From contig JAIBAP010000006.1 in assembly GCA_019695115.1 (NCBI GenBank), positions 89,664-153,663 of the forward strand: DNA of 64,000 bases. Direction: 5' to 3'. A model generated the notes under the pieces. The model was not told where the DNA came from and searched no databases. It was given only the letters and a program-made list of their open reading frames with translations. Source of the stretch: Caldilineales bacterium (GTDB lineage Bacteria > Chloroflexota > Anaerolineae > J102). Position 1 is the stretch's first letter. Every line of letters begins with the position of its first letter. Made by a program: the position numbers and the translations under genes. This document shows, piece after piece, positions 19,065-27,364 of this stretch.

Positions 19065-19328
19065 ATGCAGGCATTAACGCTTACTCTTGCAGCAGAGAAC
19101 GATCTGATTGTCATTCCAGGCGAGTTGGCGCGCCGGGCAGGTCTGACCGCGGGCAGTGTGCATGTTGTTCTTGGCCACCAGAGCCTTACGCTGATAGCCG
19201 AGGCGCCGAAGATTGACTACACGATCCAGGCCCATTCTCTGGCGGCAACCTTGCGAGAGCAAGCTGCCGAGTTTGCGTCCCCGGCCGAAGAGGAACCAGG
19301 CGCCGAGTATTGGACCCCCATCCCATGA
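19065..19328 (+). CDS. AbrB/SpoVT-like DNA-binding domain protein
   Basis: 87 residues from the ATG at 19065; another in-frame ATG lies at 19029, but the promoter just upstream leaves it almost no leader. [35 protein letters not shown] matches the swapped-hairpin AbrB/MazE fold (beta strand, IP, hydrophobic helix, GxxV strand). The C-terminal part ([12 protein letters not shown]...EYWTPIP) is shared with the gene at 21767-22066, so the two are paralogues. Its stop overlaps the malate synthase start as ATGA. A role as regulator of that operon is inferred. No RNase or PIN partner toxin is adjacent. Confidence 0.72.
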   Translation: MQALTLTLAAENDLIVIPGELARRAGLTAGSVHVVLGHQSLTLIAEAPKIDYTIQAHSLAATLREQAAEFASPAEEEPGAEYWTPIP

Positions 19329-20890
19329 CCCCCGGCATCCAAATCCTCGGCCCCGTCACTCCCGAAGCCGCCGAAGTCCTCAGCCCGCCCGCCCTGGCCT
19401 TCGTGGCCGCCCTGCACCGTCGCTTCGACGACCGCCGGCGCGACCTGCTGCGGGCGCGCATCGCCCGCCAGGAGAGCTTCGACCGCGGCGCCCTGCCCGA
19501 CTTCCTGCCGGAGACGGTCGAGGTGCGAGCCGCAGATTGGCGCGTGGCCGAGACCCCGCCCGACTTGCAGAAACGCTGGGTCGAGATCACCGGCCCGGTC
19601 GAGCGCAAGATGATGATCAACGCCTTCAACTCTGGCGCCAGCGTCTTCATGGCCGACTTCGAGGACGCACTGTCGCCATCGTGGGAGAACGTCATCCAGG
19701 GCCAGATCAACCTCATCGACGCCGTCCGCAGGCGCATCGGCTACACCAGCCCGGAAGGCAAAGACTACCGGCTCAACGAGCAGATCGCCACCCTGCTCGT
19801 GCGCCCGCGCGGCTGGCATCTGACCGAGCGGCATCTGTTGGTGGATGGCCGGCCGGTCTCGGCCAGCCTGTTCGATTTCGGCCTCACCTTCTTTCACAAC
19901 GCCCACGAACTGATCCAGCGCGGCAGCGGCCCCTATTTCTACCTGCCCAAGCTCGAAAGCCACCTGGAAGCCCGGCTGTGGAACGATGTCTTCGTCGCCG
20001 CCCAACACGCCATCGGCCTGCCGGCGGGCGTCATCCGGGCCACCGTCCTGATCGAGACCATCCTCGCCGCCTTCGAGATGGACGAAATCCTCTACGAATT
20101 GCGCGACCATGCTTCGGGGTTGAACGCCGGCCGTTGGGACTACATGTTCAGTTGCATCAAGAAATTCCGGGCGCGGGCCGACCTGATCCTGCCCGACCGC
20201 GGCCAGGTGACGATGGCCGTGCCCTTCATGCGCGCCTATTGCCAACTGCTGGTCAAGACCTGCCATCGCCGTCAGGCCCACGCCATTGGCGGCATGGCAG
20301 CCTACATCCCCAGCCGTCGCGACCCAGTCGTGAACGAGAAGGCGCTGGCAGCCGTGCGCGCCGACAAAGAACGCGAGGCCGGCGACGGCTTCGATGGCAC
20401 CTGGGTGGCGCATCCCGACCTGACCCCCACCGCCTGGGAAATCTTTGCCCGCACCCTGGGCGAGCGCCCACACCAAAAAGAGCGACTGCGCCAAGATGTG
20501 GCGGTCGAGGCGGGCCAACTGCTGGATTTCCGCATCGAGGGCGGGACCATCACCGAGGCAGGGTTCCGCACCAATGTCAGCGTCGCCCTGCAATACCTGG
20601 ACGCCTGGCTGCTGGGCAACGGCGCCGCCGCCATCAACAACCTGATGGAAGACACCGCCACCGCCGAAATCTCGCGCTCGCAACTGTGGCAATGGCTGCA
20701 CAATCGCGCCCATCTGAACGACGGACGTCCGGTCAGCGCCGACCTGTATCAGCAGGTGCGGGACGAAGAATTGGCCCGTTTGGGCGAGGGCGGGCGGCTG
20801 AGCGAGGCCGCCGTCCTCCTCGATGAGCTGGTGCTGAACCCCTCCTTCATCGAATTCCTCACCTATCTGGCTTACGACCACCTGGCCTGA
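19325..20890 (+). CDS. aceB: Malate synthase A
   Basis: 521 residues. It condenses glyoxylate with acetyl-CoA to give malate in the cytosol. Family hallmarks: [29 protein letters not shown] near residue 100, [11 protein letters not shown] with the catalytic Arg, [10 protein letters not shown], the Mg-binding [19 protein letters not shown], and [14 protein letters not shown]. Length fits class A (about 530). The ATG at 19325 overlaps the AbrB-like stop (ATGA), which argues against an upstream in-frame TTG. The stop shares one base with the next gene (TGATG). No isocitrate lyase is nearby. Glyoxylate could instead come from the glycolate oxidase subunit encoded at 22295. Confidence 0.95.
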   Translation: MTPGIQILGPVTPEAAEVLSPPALAFVAALHRRFDDRRRDLLRARIARQESFDRGALPDFLPETVEVRAADWRVAETPPDLQKRWVEITGPVERKMMINAFNSGASVFMADFEDALSPSWENVIQGQINLIDAVRRRIGYTSPEGKDYRLNEQIATLLVRPRGWHLTERHLLVDGRPVSASLFDFGLTFFHNAHELIQRGSGPYFYLPKLESHLEARLWNDVFVAAQHAIGLPAGVIRATVLIETILAAFEMDEILYELRDHASGLNAGRWDYMFSCIKKFRARADLILPDRGQVTMAVPFMRAYCQLLVKTCHRRQAHAIGGMAAYIPSRRDPVVNEKALAAVRADKEREAGDGFDGTWVAHPDLTPTAWEIFARTLGERPHQKERLRQDVAVEAGQLLDFRIEGGTITEAGFRTNVSVALQYLDAWLLGNGAAAINNLMEDTATAEISRSQLWQWLHNRAHLNDGRPVSADLYQQVRDEELARLGEGGRLSEAAVLLDELVLNPSFIEFLTYLAYDHLA

Positions 20891-21780
20891 TGCACCCGAA
20901 TTCGTTCCGCTTTGCGCTTGGTCAGGCGGCGATCACAGTTTTTCGCAGCGCCGGCTTCCGCGCTCCCTTGCACGAGTTGATGGTCGTCCCTGAACCCGAC
21001 CGGACGCCCAAACTCAACCGGCTGCTGGATGAACCGACCACTTTTCCTTGTTGGAGCATCCACATCGCCCTCGGCCCGGCCTCGGTGCTGGTCGATCCCG
21101 GCCGCTACATCGCCCCGCCCGACGACCCCTGGTGGCTCCCCGCCGCCGAAATCCCGCCCGACCTGAGCGCGCAACTGCCCGCCGCCGGCATCGACCCGGC
21201 CTCGCTCACGCACGTGGTCATCACCCACCTCCACGATGACCATTTCGGCGCTGCCTGGTGTGCATCGACGCCGTGTTTCCCCAACGCCCGCCACCTCTTG
21301 GGCCGCCCCGACTGGGACTCCGCCGACTTCCGACAGTGGCTGGCCGACCCGGACTCTTCGGCCCATCGAATCCTGGGCGGGCTCCATGACCGGGGGCTGG
21401 TGGAGCTGGTCGAGGGCGCTCGAACCCTGGTCGAGGGCATCGACCTGATCCCCGCGCCCGGCGAGACCCCCGGCCACCAGATCGTGCGTGTGCATTCCCG
21501 TGGGCGAACGCTCTACTGTCTGGGCGATCTCTATCACCATGCCCTGGAAGTAAGCCGGCCGGAGTGGATGGCCGCATGGACGGACGCCGAGGCCGCTGGC
21601 CGCAGCCGGGCGATGCTGGTCGAGCGCGCTCTGGCCGAGGACGCCCTGCTGATCGCCACCCACATCCCTGCGCCGGGCCGGCTTCGGCGCACCCCTGCCG
21701 GCGTCGAATGGCAGCCTGCGGAGGATTTGCCAGTTATGAGTTATCGAGAAGAGCACTCGTCCGCTACTAGGCAGAACTGA
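20890..21780 (+). CDS. MBL-fold metallo-hydrolase
   Basis: 296 residues, translationally coupled to malate synthase through TGATG. The metal site motif VVITHLHDDHFG (HxHxDH) lies near residue 115, with later ligands plausible at GETPGHQIVRVHS and YCLGDLYHHALE. The fold includes lactonases, glyoxalase II-like thioesterases and other hydrolases. The operon setting would suit a thioester or lactone hydrolase in glyoxylate metabolism, but this is inference. Its 3' end overlaps the convergent AbrB-like gene by 14 bp. Confidence 0.85.
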   Translation: MHPNSFRFALGQAAITVFRSAGFRAPLHELMVVPEPDRTPKLNRLLDEPTTFPCWSIHIALGPASVLVDPGRYIAPPDDPWWLPAAEIPPDLSAQLPAAGIDPASLTHVVITHLHDDHFGAAWCASTPCFPNARHLLGRPDWDSADFRQWLADPDSSAHRILGGLHDRGLVELVEGARTLVEGIDLIPAPGETPGHQIVRVHSRGRTLYCLGDLYHHALEVSRPEWMAAWTDAEAAGRSRAMLVERALAEDALLIATHIPAPGRLRRTPAGVEWQPAEDLPVMSYREEHSSATRQN

Positions 21781-22066
21781 CCCACCGGGCTGCATCTTCG
21801 TGGAGCGAGCCGACAATAGCCCAGTATTCGTCATCGCGGCAGTCTTCGCGCCCCAAACCAAAGGTTGCTGCCTGCTCGCGTAGCGATAAGGCCACGGTCT
21901 GCCAACGGGCTGCGTAGTCGGTCTCAGCCGGTATGGAAGTGATGGTCAGGCGATGATCGCCCGGAATCACCATAACTGCCCCCTCTTGTAGTCCGGTCTC
22001 ACGAGCGAGAGTGGCCGGGAGCACCAACACGGGCTCATCAGAAAAACGCATGTTGCAGGCAGTCAT
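21767..22066 (-). CDS. AbrB/SpoVT-like DNA-binding domain protein (paralogue)
   Basis: 99 residues from the ATG at 22066, which has AGGAG 7 nt upstream; longer upstream reading is unsupported. The core is VLVLPATLARETGLQEGAVMVIPGDHRLTI, the AbrB-like pattern. It shares TDYAA...ALSLREQAATF...DEYW with the protein at 19065-19328. It is convergent with the MBL gene, overlapping 14 bp at the 3' end, and divergent from glcD, so it may control glcD. It could equally be an orphan antitoxin, as no toxin lies beside it. Confidence 0.7.
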   Translation of the reverse strand: MTACNMRFSDEPVLVLPATLARETGLQEGAVMVIPGDHRLTITSIPAETDYAARWQTVALSLREQAATFGLGREDCRDDEYWAIVGSLHEDAARWVSSA

Positions 22067-22294
22067 CAGATTGCTCCTATGTGATCCGCATGAAGTGGGT
22101 GACATGATACACCCCCGGTTTTCAGCCGTCAATTCCGCTGTTGACTGGCCGCTGACAGACCACCAACAGACTGGCGCGTTGGGCAAGACTCTGCAACCAG
22201 AGTAGAATTGGCGTGTTCCTCGTCTACCTCACTCTTCGGTCGTTCTCTATGCGACCAGACAGACCTTCTATTCCCTCTCCTGTAAGGTGTCGCT

Positions 22295-23707
22295 ATGGTG
22301 CATTCGGAAGACTCCTTCTCAGCAAAGCTCAGCGATGAACGTCCTTTCCTTGTCGCCCTGGCTGAGATCATCCCCCCCGACCGCCTGCTCACCCGTCCAG
22401 CACAGCTCGTCCCCTACGAATCCGACGCCCTGACGGCCTACCGCGCCCGGCCGCTGGCCGTTGTCCTGCCCGAAACGCAGGATGAGGTCATCGCCGCCGT
22501 GCGGCTGTGCCACCAATTTGGGGTCCCGTTCGTGGCCCGGGGCAGCGGCACCAGTCTGTCGGGCGGCTCCTTGCCGGTGACGGATGGCATCGTCATCGGC
22601 CTCAACCGCCTGAACCATCTCCTGCGCCTCGACCCGGAACAGCGTCTGGCGGTGGTGGAGCCAGGCGTCGTCAACCTGGCCATCTCGCAGGCGGCCGCGC
22701 CCTACGGCCTTTATTATGCGCCCGACCCTTCCAGCCAACCCGTGTGCACCATCGGCGGCAATGTCGCCTTCAATTCCGGCGGCGCCCACTGCCTCAAATA
22801 CGGCATGACCAGCAACCATGTGCTTGGGATCAAGGCCGTGCTGCCCGATGGCGAGGTCGTCCATCTGGGCGGCGAGAGCCAGGAAAGCGTCGGCCCCGAC
22901 CTGGTGGGGCTGTTCGTCGGCTGCGAAGGGCTGTTCGGCATCGCCCTGGAGATCACCGTCCGGCTGGTGCCCCGGCCCGAAATGTATCGCACCGTCCTGG
23001 CGGCCTACGATAGCCTGGCCAGGGCGGGCGAAGCCGTGGCCCAGGTGGTGGCGTCGGGTTTGCTGCCGGGGGCGATCGAGATCATGGACGCGCTGGCCAT
23101 CCGCGCCGCCGAGGCAGGGGTCAACGCCGGTTATCCCAAGGGGGCGGCGGCGCTGCTGATCGTCGAGCTGGAGGGCGAGACGGTGCAAGTGGGGGTCGAG
23201 TTCGACCGCCTGGTGAAGGTCATCCAGGCATCGGGGGCCTATGAGGTGCGCGTGGCCCAGAACGAGGCCGAGCGGGCCATGATCTGGAAAGGGCGCAAGG
23301 GCGCGTTTTCGGCGGTGGGCCGGCTCAGCCCCGACTACATCGTGCAGGATGGCGTTGTCCCCCGCAGCCGTCTGGGCGAGGCGCTGGCCGAGATCGACCG
23401 GCTGAGCAGCGAATACGGGCTGCGCGTGGCCAATGTCTTTCATGCCGGCGACGGCAACCTGCACCCGCTTATCCTCTACGATGGCCGCGAGGCCGGCGCC
23501 TACGATCGGGCCGAGGGGCTGGCGGGCGAGATCATCAAGATGTGCATCCGCATGGGCGGCTCGATCACGGGCGAGCATGGCGTGGGCATCGAAAAACGGC
23601 AGTACCTGCCCGCCCAATTCAACGAGATCGACATGGCCGCCCTGCACAGGCTGCGATGGGCCATGGATCCGGGCGAGCTGGCTAATCGGGGGAAGATGTT
23701 TCCGTGA
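22295..23707 (+). CDS. glcD: Glycolate oxidase subunit GlcD-like FAD-linked oxidase
   Basis: 470 residues with AAGGTG upstream of the ATG. The FAD_binding_4 domain shows [16 protein letters not shown] and [20 protein letters not shown]; the C-terminal FAD-oxidase domain shows [12 protein letters not shown] and [17 protein letters not shown]. The family oxidises 2-hydroxy acids such as glycolate or D-lactate, with glycolate giving glyoxylate. The nearby malate synthase would then consume it. The partner subunits GlcE and GlcF are not in the window, and D-lactate dehydrogenase is a real alternative. Confidence 0.88.
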   Translation: MVHSEDSFSAKLSDERPFLVALAEIIPPDRLLTRPAQLVPYESDALTAYRARPLAVVLPETQDEVIAAVRLCHQFGVPFVARGSGTSLSGGSLPVTDGIVIGLNRLNHLLRLDPEQRLAVVEPGVVNLAISQAAAPYGLYYAPDPSSQPVCTIGGNVAFNSGGAHCLKYGMTSNHVLGIKAVLPDGEVVHLGGESQESVGPDLVGLFVGCEGLFGIALEITVRLVPRPEMYRTVLAAYDSLARAGEAVAQVVASGLLPGAIEIMDALAIRAAEAGVNAGYPKGAAALLIVELEGETVQVGVEFDRLVKVIQASGAYEVRVAQNEAERAMIWKGRKGAFSAVGRLSPDYIVQDGVVPRSRLGEALAEIDRLSSEYGLRVANVFHAGDGNLHPLILYDGREAGAYDRAEGLAGEIIKMCIRMGGSITGEHGVGIEKRQYLPAQFNEIDMAALHRLRWAMDPGELANRGKMFP

Positions 23708-24026
23708 GTGGCAGGGGGCAGGGTGCAGAGCTTGTCCTGAGTGAAACGAAGGATCGCAGGTGGCAAGTGGCAGATGGCAAGTCGCAAGTGGCAAGTGGCG
23801 GGTGGTATGTAGATCCGTCGCCCGCCGCCCTTGTCTACTTGTCTCCACGTCTCTGCGTCCCTGCGTCTCTCCGTCTCCCCTTCATCGGAACCAGGCTCCT
23901 CAAGTCGGCGTCTACTTTTCTGATTCCCGCCGCCTTTGCTATAATCCGCCGTCGTTGCGGCGTAGGCCCGGCCATGCCTGGGTCTGCGCCTCTCTTTTGA
24001 CCCGACTCTGAGGTAAGAACCCCACC
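23708..24026. repeat. Intergenic stretch built of dispersed and tandem word repeats
   Basis: About 320 bp without a gene. 23729-23754 is a 26-bp element (starting AGCTTGTCCTGAGTGAAAC) found again exactly at 63660-63685; both copies are flanked by GGCAAGTGGCAGGTGG-type repeats. 23831-23880 is a run of TCTCTGCGTCCCTGCG-type words related to those inside the gene at 45052. Nothing else is seen before the lipoprotein start. Confidence 0.8.
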
Positions 24027-25022
24027 ATGTTTGTTCGCAACTGGCGCCTCGCCTGCCTGGGCCTGACCGCCGCCCTCCTGCTGGCGGCCTGCGGCAACCA
24101 GGCCACGCCTGAGCCCACCCCCACCCGCACCCCCCGGCCCACCTTCACCCCCACCCCCCAGGGTCAGGTGGCCAACAACCAGCTTTTCCAGACCCCGACC
24201 CTCGACCCGAACCAACCGACGCCGACCGAGGTCTTCATCCTCCCTACCGACACCCCCGCCCCACCCACCGACACGCCGCCCCCGCCCACCGACACCCCCG
24301 CTCCCACCCTTGAGCCAACCGTCCAGCCGGCCGCCGTTTTCTCCGGCCAGGTCGTCAATGTCCGCTCCGGGCCTGGAACCAGCTATGGGCTGATCGGGCG
24401 TCTGAACGCCGGGCAGCGTTACCCGGCTACCGGCAAGAACCCGGACGGCAGCTGGTGGCAGATCGATTTCGGCGGCCAGGCCGGCTGGGTGATCGGCAAC
24501 CTGGTTCAGAGCGAAGGCGCCGTCGATGCCGTGCAGGTGGCGACCAACATCCCCGCCGCGCCCCCGCGCCCCACTGCCCGGCCCACACAGCCGCCGGCGC
24601 CCACCGCCCCGCCGGCGCCGCAGCCCACCCCCGCCCCGACCTTCCCCTTCACCCTGGGCAAGGGCGTCGAGCGCTGCGACCCCAACGCCGGCACCACCTA
24701 CTTCGAGGGCTTCGTGCGCGACCGCGGCAACAACCTGGTCAACGGCGTCTGTGTCCACATCGCCTTCTACGGGCCGCGCACCACCAAGTGCAGCGGCTGC
24801 GATGGCGTCGGCGATGGCAAGTGGGGCTTCTCGCCCTTTGGCGGCCCGGCCACGCCCGGCACCCCGATCGAGATCTTCGTCGTCCAATGCCCCAGCAGCA
24901 TGCCGCCGGGAGGTCAGACGCCGGAAACAGGCTTTGCCAGCCTGACGCCGCTCTCCGAGAAGTGGACGCGCACGATCAACCAGAGCGAGCAGTGCACGGG
25001 CATCACCTTCTACAAGAACTGA
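24027..25022 (+). CDS. Lipoprotein with Thr/Pro linker and SH3b domain
   Basis: 331 residues. The lipobox LLAAC (Cys about residue 21) predicts lipid anchoring after export. A Thr/Pro-rich spacer (about 25-100) leads to an SH3b domain (VVNVRSGPGTSYGLIGRL...GKNPDGSWWQIDF..QAGWVIGNLV, about 110-165), a fold that often contacts cell wall peptides. After a second Pro-rich spacer comes a ~115-residue Cys-containing domain (CDPNAGTTYFEGFVRDRGNNLVNGV). This resembles carboxypeptidase-regulatory or SdrD-like beta domains, but I do not recognise it firmly. Unlike the large secreted proteins, it lacks the C-terminal Leu-Pro signature. Confidence 0.85.
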   Translation: MFVRNWRLACLGLTAALLLAACGNQATPEPTPTRTPRPTFTPTPQGQVANNQLFQTPTLDPNQPTPTEVFILPTDTPAPPTDTPPPPTDTPAPTLEPTVQPAAVFSGQVVNVRSGPGTSYGLIGRLNAGQRYPATGKNPDGSWWQIDFGGQAGWVIGNLVQSEGAVDAVQVATNIPAAPPRPTARPTQPPAPTAPPAPQPTPAPTFPFTLGKGVERCDPNAGTTYFEGFVRDRGNNLVNGVCVHIAFYGPRTTKCSGCDGVGDGKWGFSPFGGPATPGTPIEIFVVQCPSSMPPGGQTPETGFASLTPLSEKWTRTINQSEQCTGITFYKN

Positions 25023-25051
25023 GCGCCCGTCCCCGTCCCCAACCAGCCAAG

Positions 25052-25080
25052 AAGCCGAGCCACAGAGCTCGGCTTTTTGT
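25052..25080. terminator. Rho-independent terminator between convergent genes
   Basis: AAGCCGAGC-CACAGA-GCTCGGCTT hairpin followed by TTTTTG. It lies 30 nt after the lipoprotein stop and 20 nt from the 3' end of the convergent AbiEii-like gene, so it may serve both strands. Confidence 0.85.
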
Positions 25081-25099
25081 TTGCCAGCTTATAGCCTGC

Positions 25100-25762
25100 C
25101 TACTCGGCGTAGATCAACTGCTCCCCCAACATCCGCAGATCGTCGAGGAATTGCCCGACCTCCGGCCCCTGCCACCACCTCACCTGCCGCCAGTCAGTCT
25201 CGGTGGCCGAAAGCAGCACCCGCGCCAGGTCGGGCGGGAAAATACCGGCCGCCTTCGAGTGCGCATTCATGATCGCTTCTTCGAGCGAAAGCCCCATCCG
25301 GGTGCAGAAGCCCCAAATATCGGCCAGGTCTTTGGCGGCGGCGCGATCCAATGCGGCCGTGACCTTGTTGGCCAGGATGTTCTCCGGGCTATCCAGCCGG
25401 CCGAGGACGGGGTGCCGGCTGATTTCGCCCACACGGGCGGGGACGTCGTTTACCATCTCGATCTTGAGTTGCACACCTGCTTCTTCAATGAAGAACCTGG
25501 CGAAGCGTGCTTCAGTCTGTGAAACAGAAATCTGCCAGCGTGGGACGCTGGCAAAGGCATCGATGGTGCGCTCCGTCCAAAGCACAAAGCGACTATCGTC
25601 ATTGGCGAAAAAGTCGAGATCATCCGAAAAACGATGATGCAGGTAGCCCCGTGATGTGGCCGTCCCGCCAGTCAAATAAAGACCATTGTCCAACTGCGCC
25701 ATCACTTCAAGTGCTCGGTCTTGAAGCGGATAGAGTTGTTCAAAGTAGTAAGAGCTATCCAT
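25100..25762 (-). CDS. AbiEii/AbiGii-type nucleotidyltransferase toxin
   Basis: 220 residues. LYLTGGTATSRGYLHHRFSDDLDFF holds the GG..(S/T) and DxD-like DLD motifs of the AbiEii nucleotidyltransferase toxin family, which modify tRNA or other targets with nucleotides. SPENILANKVTAALDRAAAKDLADIW is the conserved helical segment downstream. Its ATG overlaps the end of the upstream gene by 8 nt (ATGGATAG), the usual antitoxin-toxin arrangement. It probably acts in phage defence or maintenance. Confidence 0.82.
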   Translation of the reverse strand: MDSSYYFEQLYPLQDRALEVMAQLDNGLYLTGGTATSRGYLHHRFSDDLDFFANDDSRFVLWTERTIDAFASVPRWQISVSQTEARFARFFIEEAGVQLKIEMVNDVPARVGEISRHPVLGRLDSPENILANKVTAALDRAAAKDLADIWGFCTRMGLSLEEAIMNAHSKAAGIFPPDLARVLLSATETDWRQVRWWQGPEVGQFLDDLRMLGEQLIYAE

Positions 25763-26093
25763 GATCTTTTGCGTCCAACGTTGCTGATTGACGGCTTACC
25801 AGCCATCTCGAAAGAAAATCCAACCCACGCGTACGCGCCTGAGACCGCATCTTGCCCCGCCAGCGCGGCCACCCCTCCACCAGCGCCTTGAAGCCCAGCT
25901 TGTGGACGATCTCGCGATAGGGCGCGTATTCCAACAGCCGCACCGCCGCCCAATCGCGATCCAGCCGCCCCCAGGTGAATTCCCCAGCCAGCATCGCATC
26001 GAACATGGCTTCGTCGATGTCGTAATCCCACACATAGGGCAGGCGTTTGCGCAGTTGGGGCGCGGTTGGCGCCTCCAGCGTTGTCTCTGTCAT
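25755..26093 (-). CDS. Putative antitoxin of the AbiEii-like toxin (DUF6922-like)
   Basis: 112 residues from the ATG at 26093, preceded by AAAGGA at 8 nt; a 26-residue extension upstream is unsupported. The core RLPYVWDYDIDEAMFDAM...RLLEYAPYREIVHKLGF resembles small DUF6922-type proteins that precede AbiEii-like toxins (a W-D-x-D start and a repeated helical region). The overlap with the toxin start indicates coupled translation. The antitoxin function is inferred from position and pattern. Confidence 0.65.
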   Translation of the reverse strand: MTETTLEAPTAPQLRKRLPYVWDYDIDEAMFDAMLAGEFTWGRLDRDWAAVRLLEYAPYREIVHKLGFKALVEGWPRWRGKMRSQARTRGLDFLSRWLVSRQSATLDAKDHG

Positions 26094-26168
26094 CTTGGCA
26101 TCCTTTGGCAACCATTGTACCACAATCTGATCGCGCACCCCACCCACCCTATGTTTCCACAGACAGGA

Positions 26169-26197
26169 CAACGCCCCGCAGCTAGTGCGGGGCGTTG
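26169..26197 (-). terminator. 12-bp hairpin downstream of the VOC gene
   Basis: CAACGCCCCGCA pairs with TGCGGGGCGTTG around GCTAG. It lies 26 nt past the VOC stop on the minus strand, before the antitoxin gene. The T-rich tail is modest (TTGTCCTGTC). Confidence 0.6.
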
Positions 26198-26222
26198 CTG
26201 TCCTCCAAAAAGTTGCTACGAT

Positions 26223-26992
26223 TCAACTCGCCGGCGGTTGAATCACTTTGAACGTAGCGCCCTGTGGGTCGGCCAGGGCGGCGATGCGACCAAACGGCGA
26301 ATCATCGACGCCCATCACCTTGCCGCCGAGCTTGTTCACAGCCGCCGCGGTCTCATCGGCGTTGGCCACCGCGAAATAGGTGACCCACTGCGAGCGAAAG
26401 TCGCCCCACGAGGGATCGATTTGCATGATCCCGGCCAGCATCTCCTCGCCGTGCTTGAGCACATAATTCCCAGGCCGCCCGGCATGGGGTCAGCGGTGGC
26501 GCCGAGCAGCGCCATGTAGAAATCACGCGCCTTCTTCGCATCCGAGGCATACATCTCGTGCCAGGTGGTCGCGCCCGACTCATCCGTGACCTGCGAGCCG
26601 ATATGCTGCCCGGCCTGCCAGAAGCTGAAGGCGGCGCCGGTCGGGTCCACGCAACCCGCCATGCCGCCAAACTCGCCCACTACCATCGGCGGATAAAGCA
26701 CGTTGGCCCCCAATTCTACAGCCCGGGCCACATCGGCCTCGATGTTATCGCTGGCGAAATAGAGGCCCCAGGTGGCCGGTGCGGATGGTGCATCGGGTTG
26801 ATTGGGGGACAGGCCCGCGGTTGTGCGTTGGCCCAGGCGGGCGGTGGTGTAGCCGCCAAATTCGGGGCCGCCAATGTCATAATCCCAGCCGAAGATGGCG
26901 TGATAGAACCCGCGCGCGGCCTCAATTTCTGGCGTCGTCAGATCGACCCAGGTGGGCGCGCCCGCTGGTTTGGGCTGCGAATAGGTAGTCAT
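26223..26992 (-). pseudogene. VOC (glyoxalase/bleomycin resistance-like) protein with two domains, frameshifted
   Basis: The ATG at 26992 has AAGGAG 7 nt upstream. The frame encodes a first VOC domain (PTWVDLTTPEIEAARGFYHAIFGWDY..., FEVG-like end at DPTGAAFSFWQ) and starts a second (TTWHEMYASDAKKARDFYMALLG). Near 26470 it shifts; the rest (VLKHGEEMLAGIMQ ... FGRIAALADPQGATFKV, stop at 26223) continues in another frame. One missing base in the GGGAATTATG stretch explains it: one added A would read G-N-Y-V-L-K. It is either a recent mutation or a sequencing error. The intact protein would be about 256 residues. Confidence 0.8.
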
Positions 26993-27364
26993 GTGGTCTC
27001 TCCTTTCTTGAGTGGAACTTGAGTGGTGTGTGGACGAGGATGGCAAACCGTCGGGCGGTTGGCGCCCCATCGATGCAACGCCCGTCAGCTTCAATCGCGG
27101 TTCACCCGTCACACCGACTTGCATCCTCGCCCGGTCATTGTAGCATACAAACAAGCGGCTCGACTATACTTGCCTCCGGCCCGCGGCTGAACACCGTCGA
27201 TTGCAGTCTGCGAATCTCGAATTGCGGTAACTGGCCCGCCCTTCCCTCCAGCGAATCGCCGCACGTCTCCTTGTCTCCTTGTCTACCTGTTTCCTTGTCT
27301 CCTTGTCTGCTTGTCTACCTGTTTCCTTGTCTACCTGTTTCCTTGTCTACTTCCCTCCTTCCCC
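26993..27364. repeat. Intergenic region ending in a pyrimidine-rich tandem repeat
   Basis: About 370 bp. The first 270 bp show no gene. 27265-27352 consists of CCTTGTCT / ACCTGTTT words in irregular tandem, ending 13 nt before the ATG of the GH gene. The inverse words (AAGTAGACAAGTAGACAGG) recur at 48131-48194. Confidence 0.75.
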
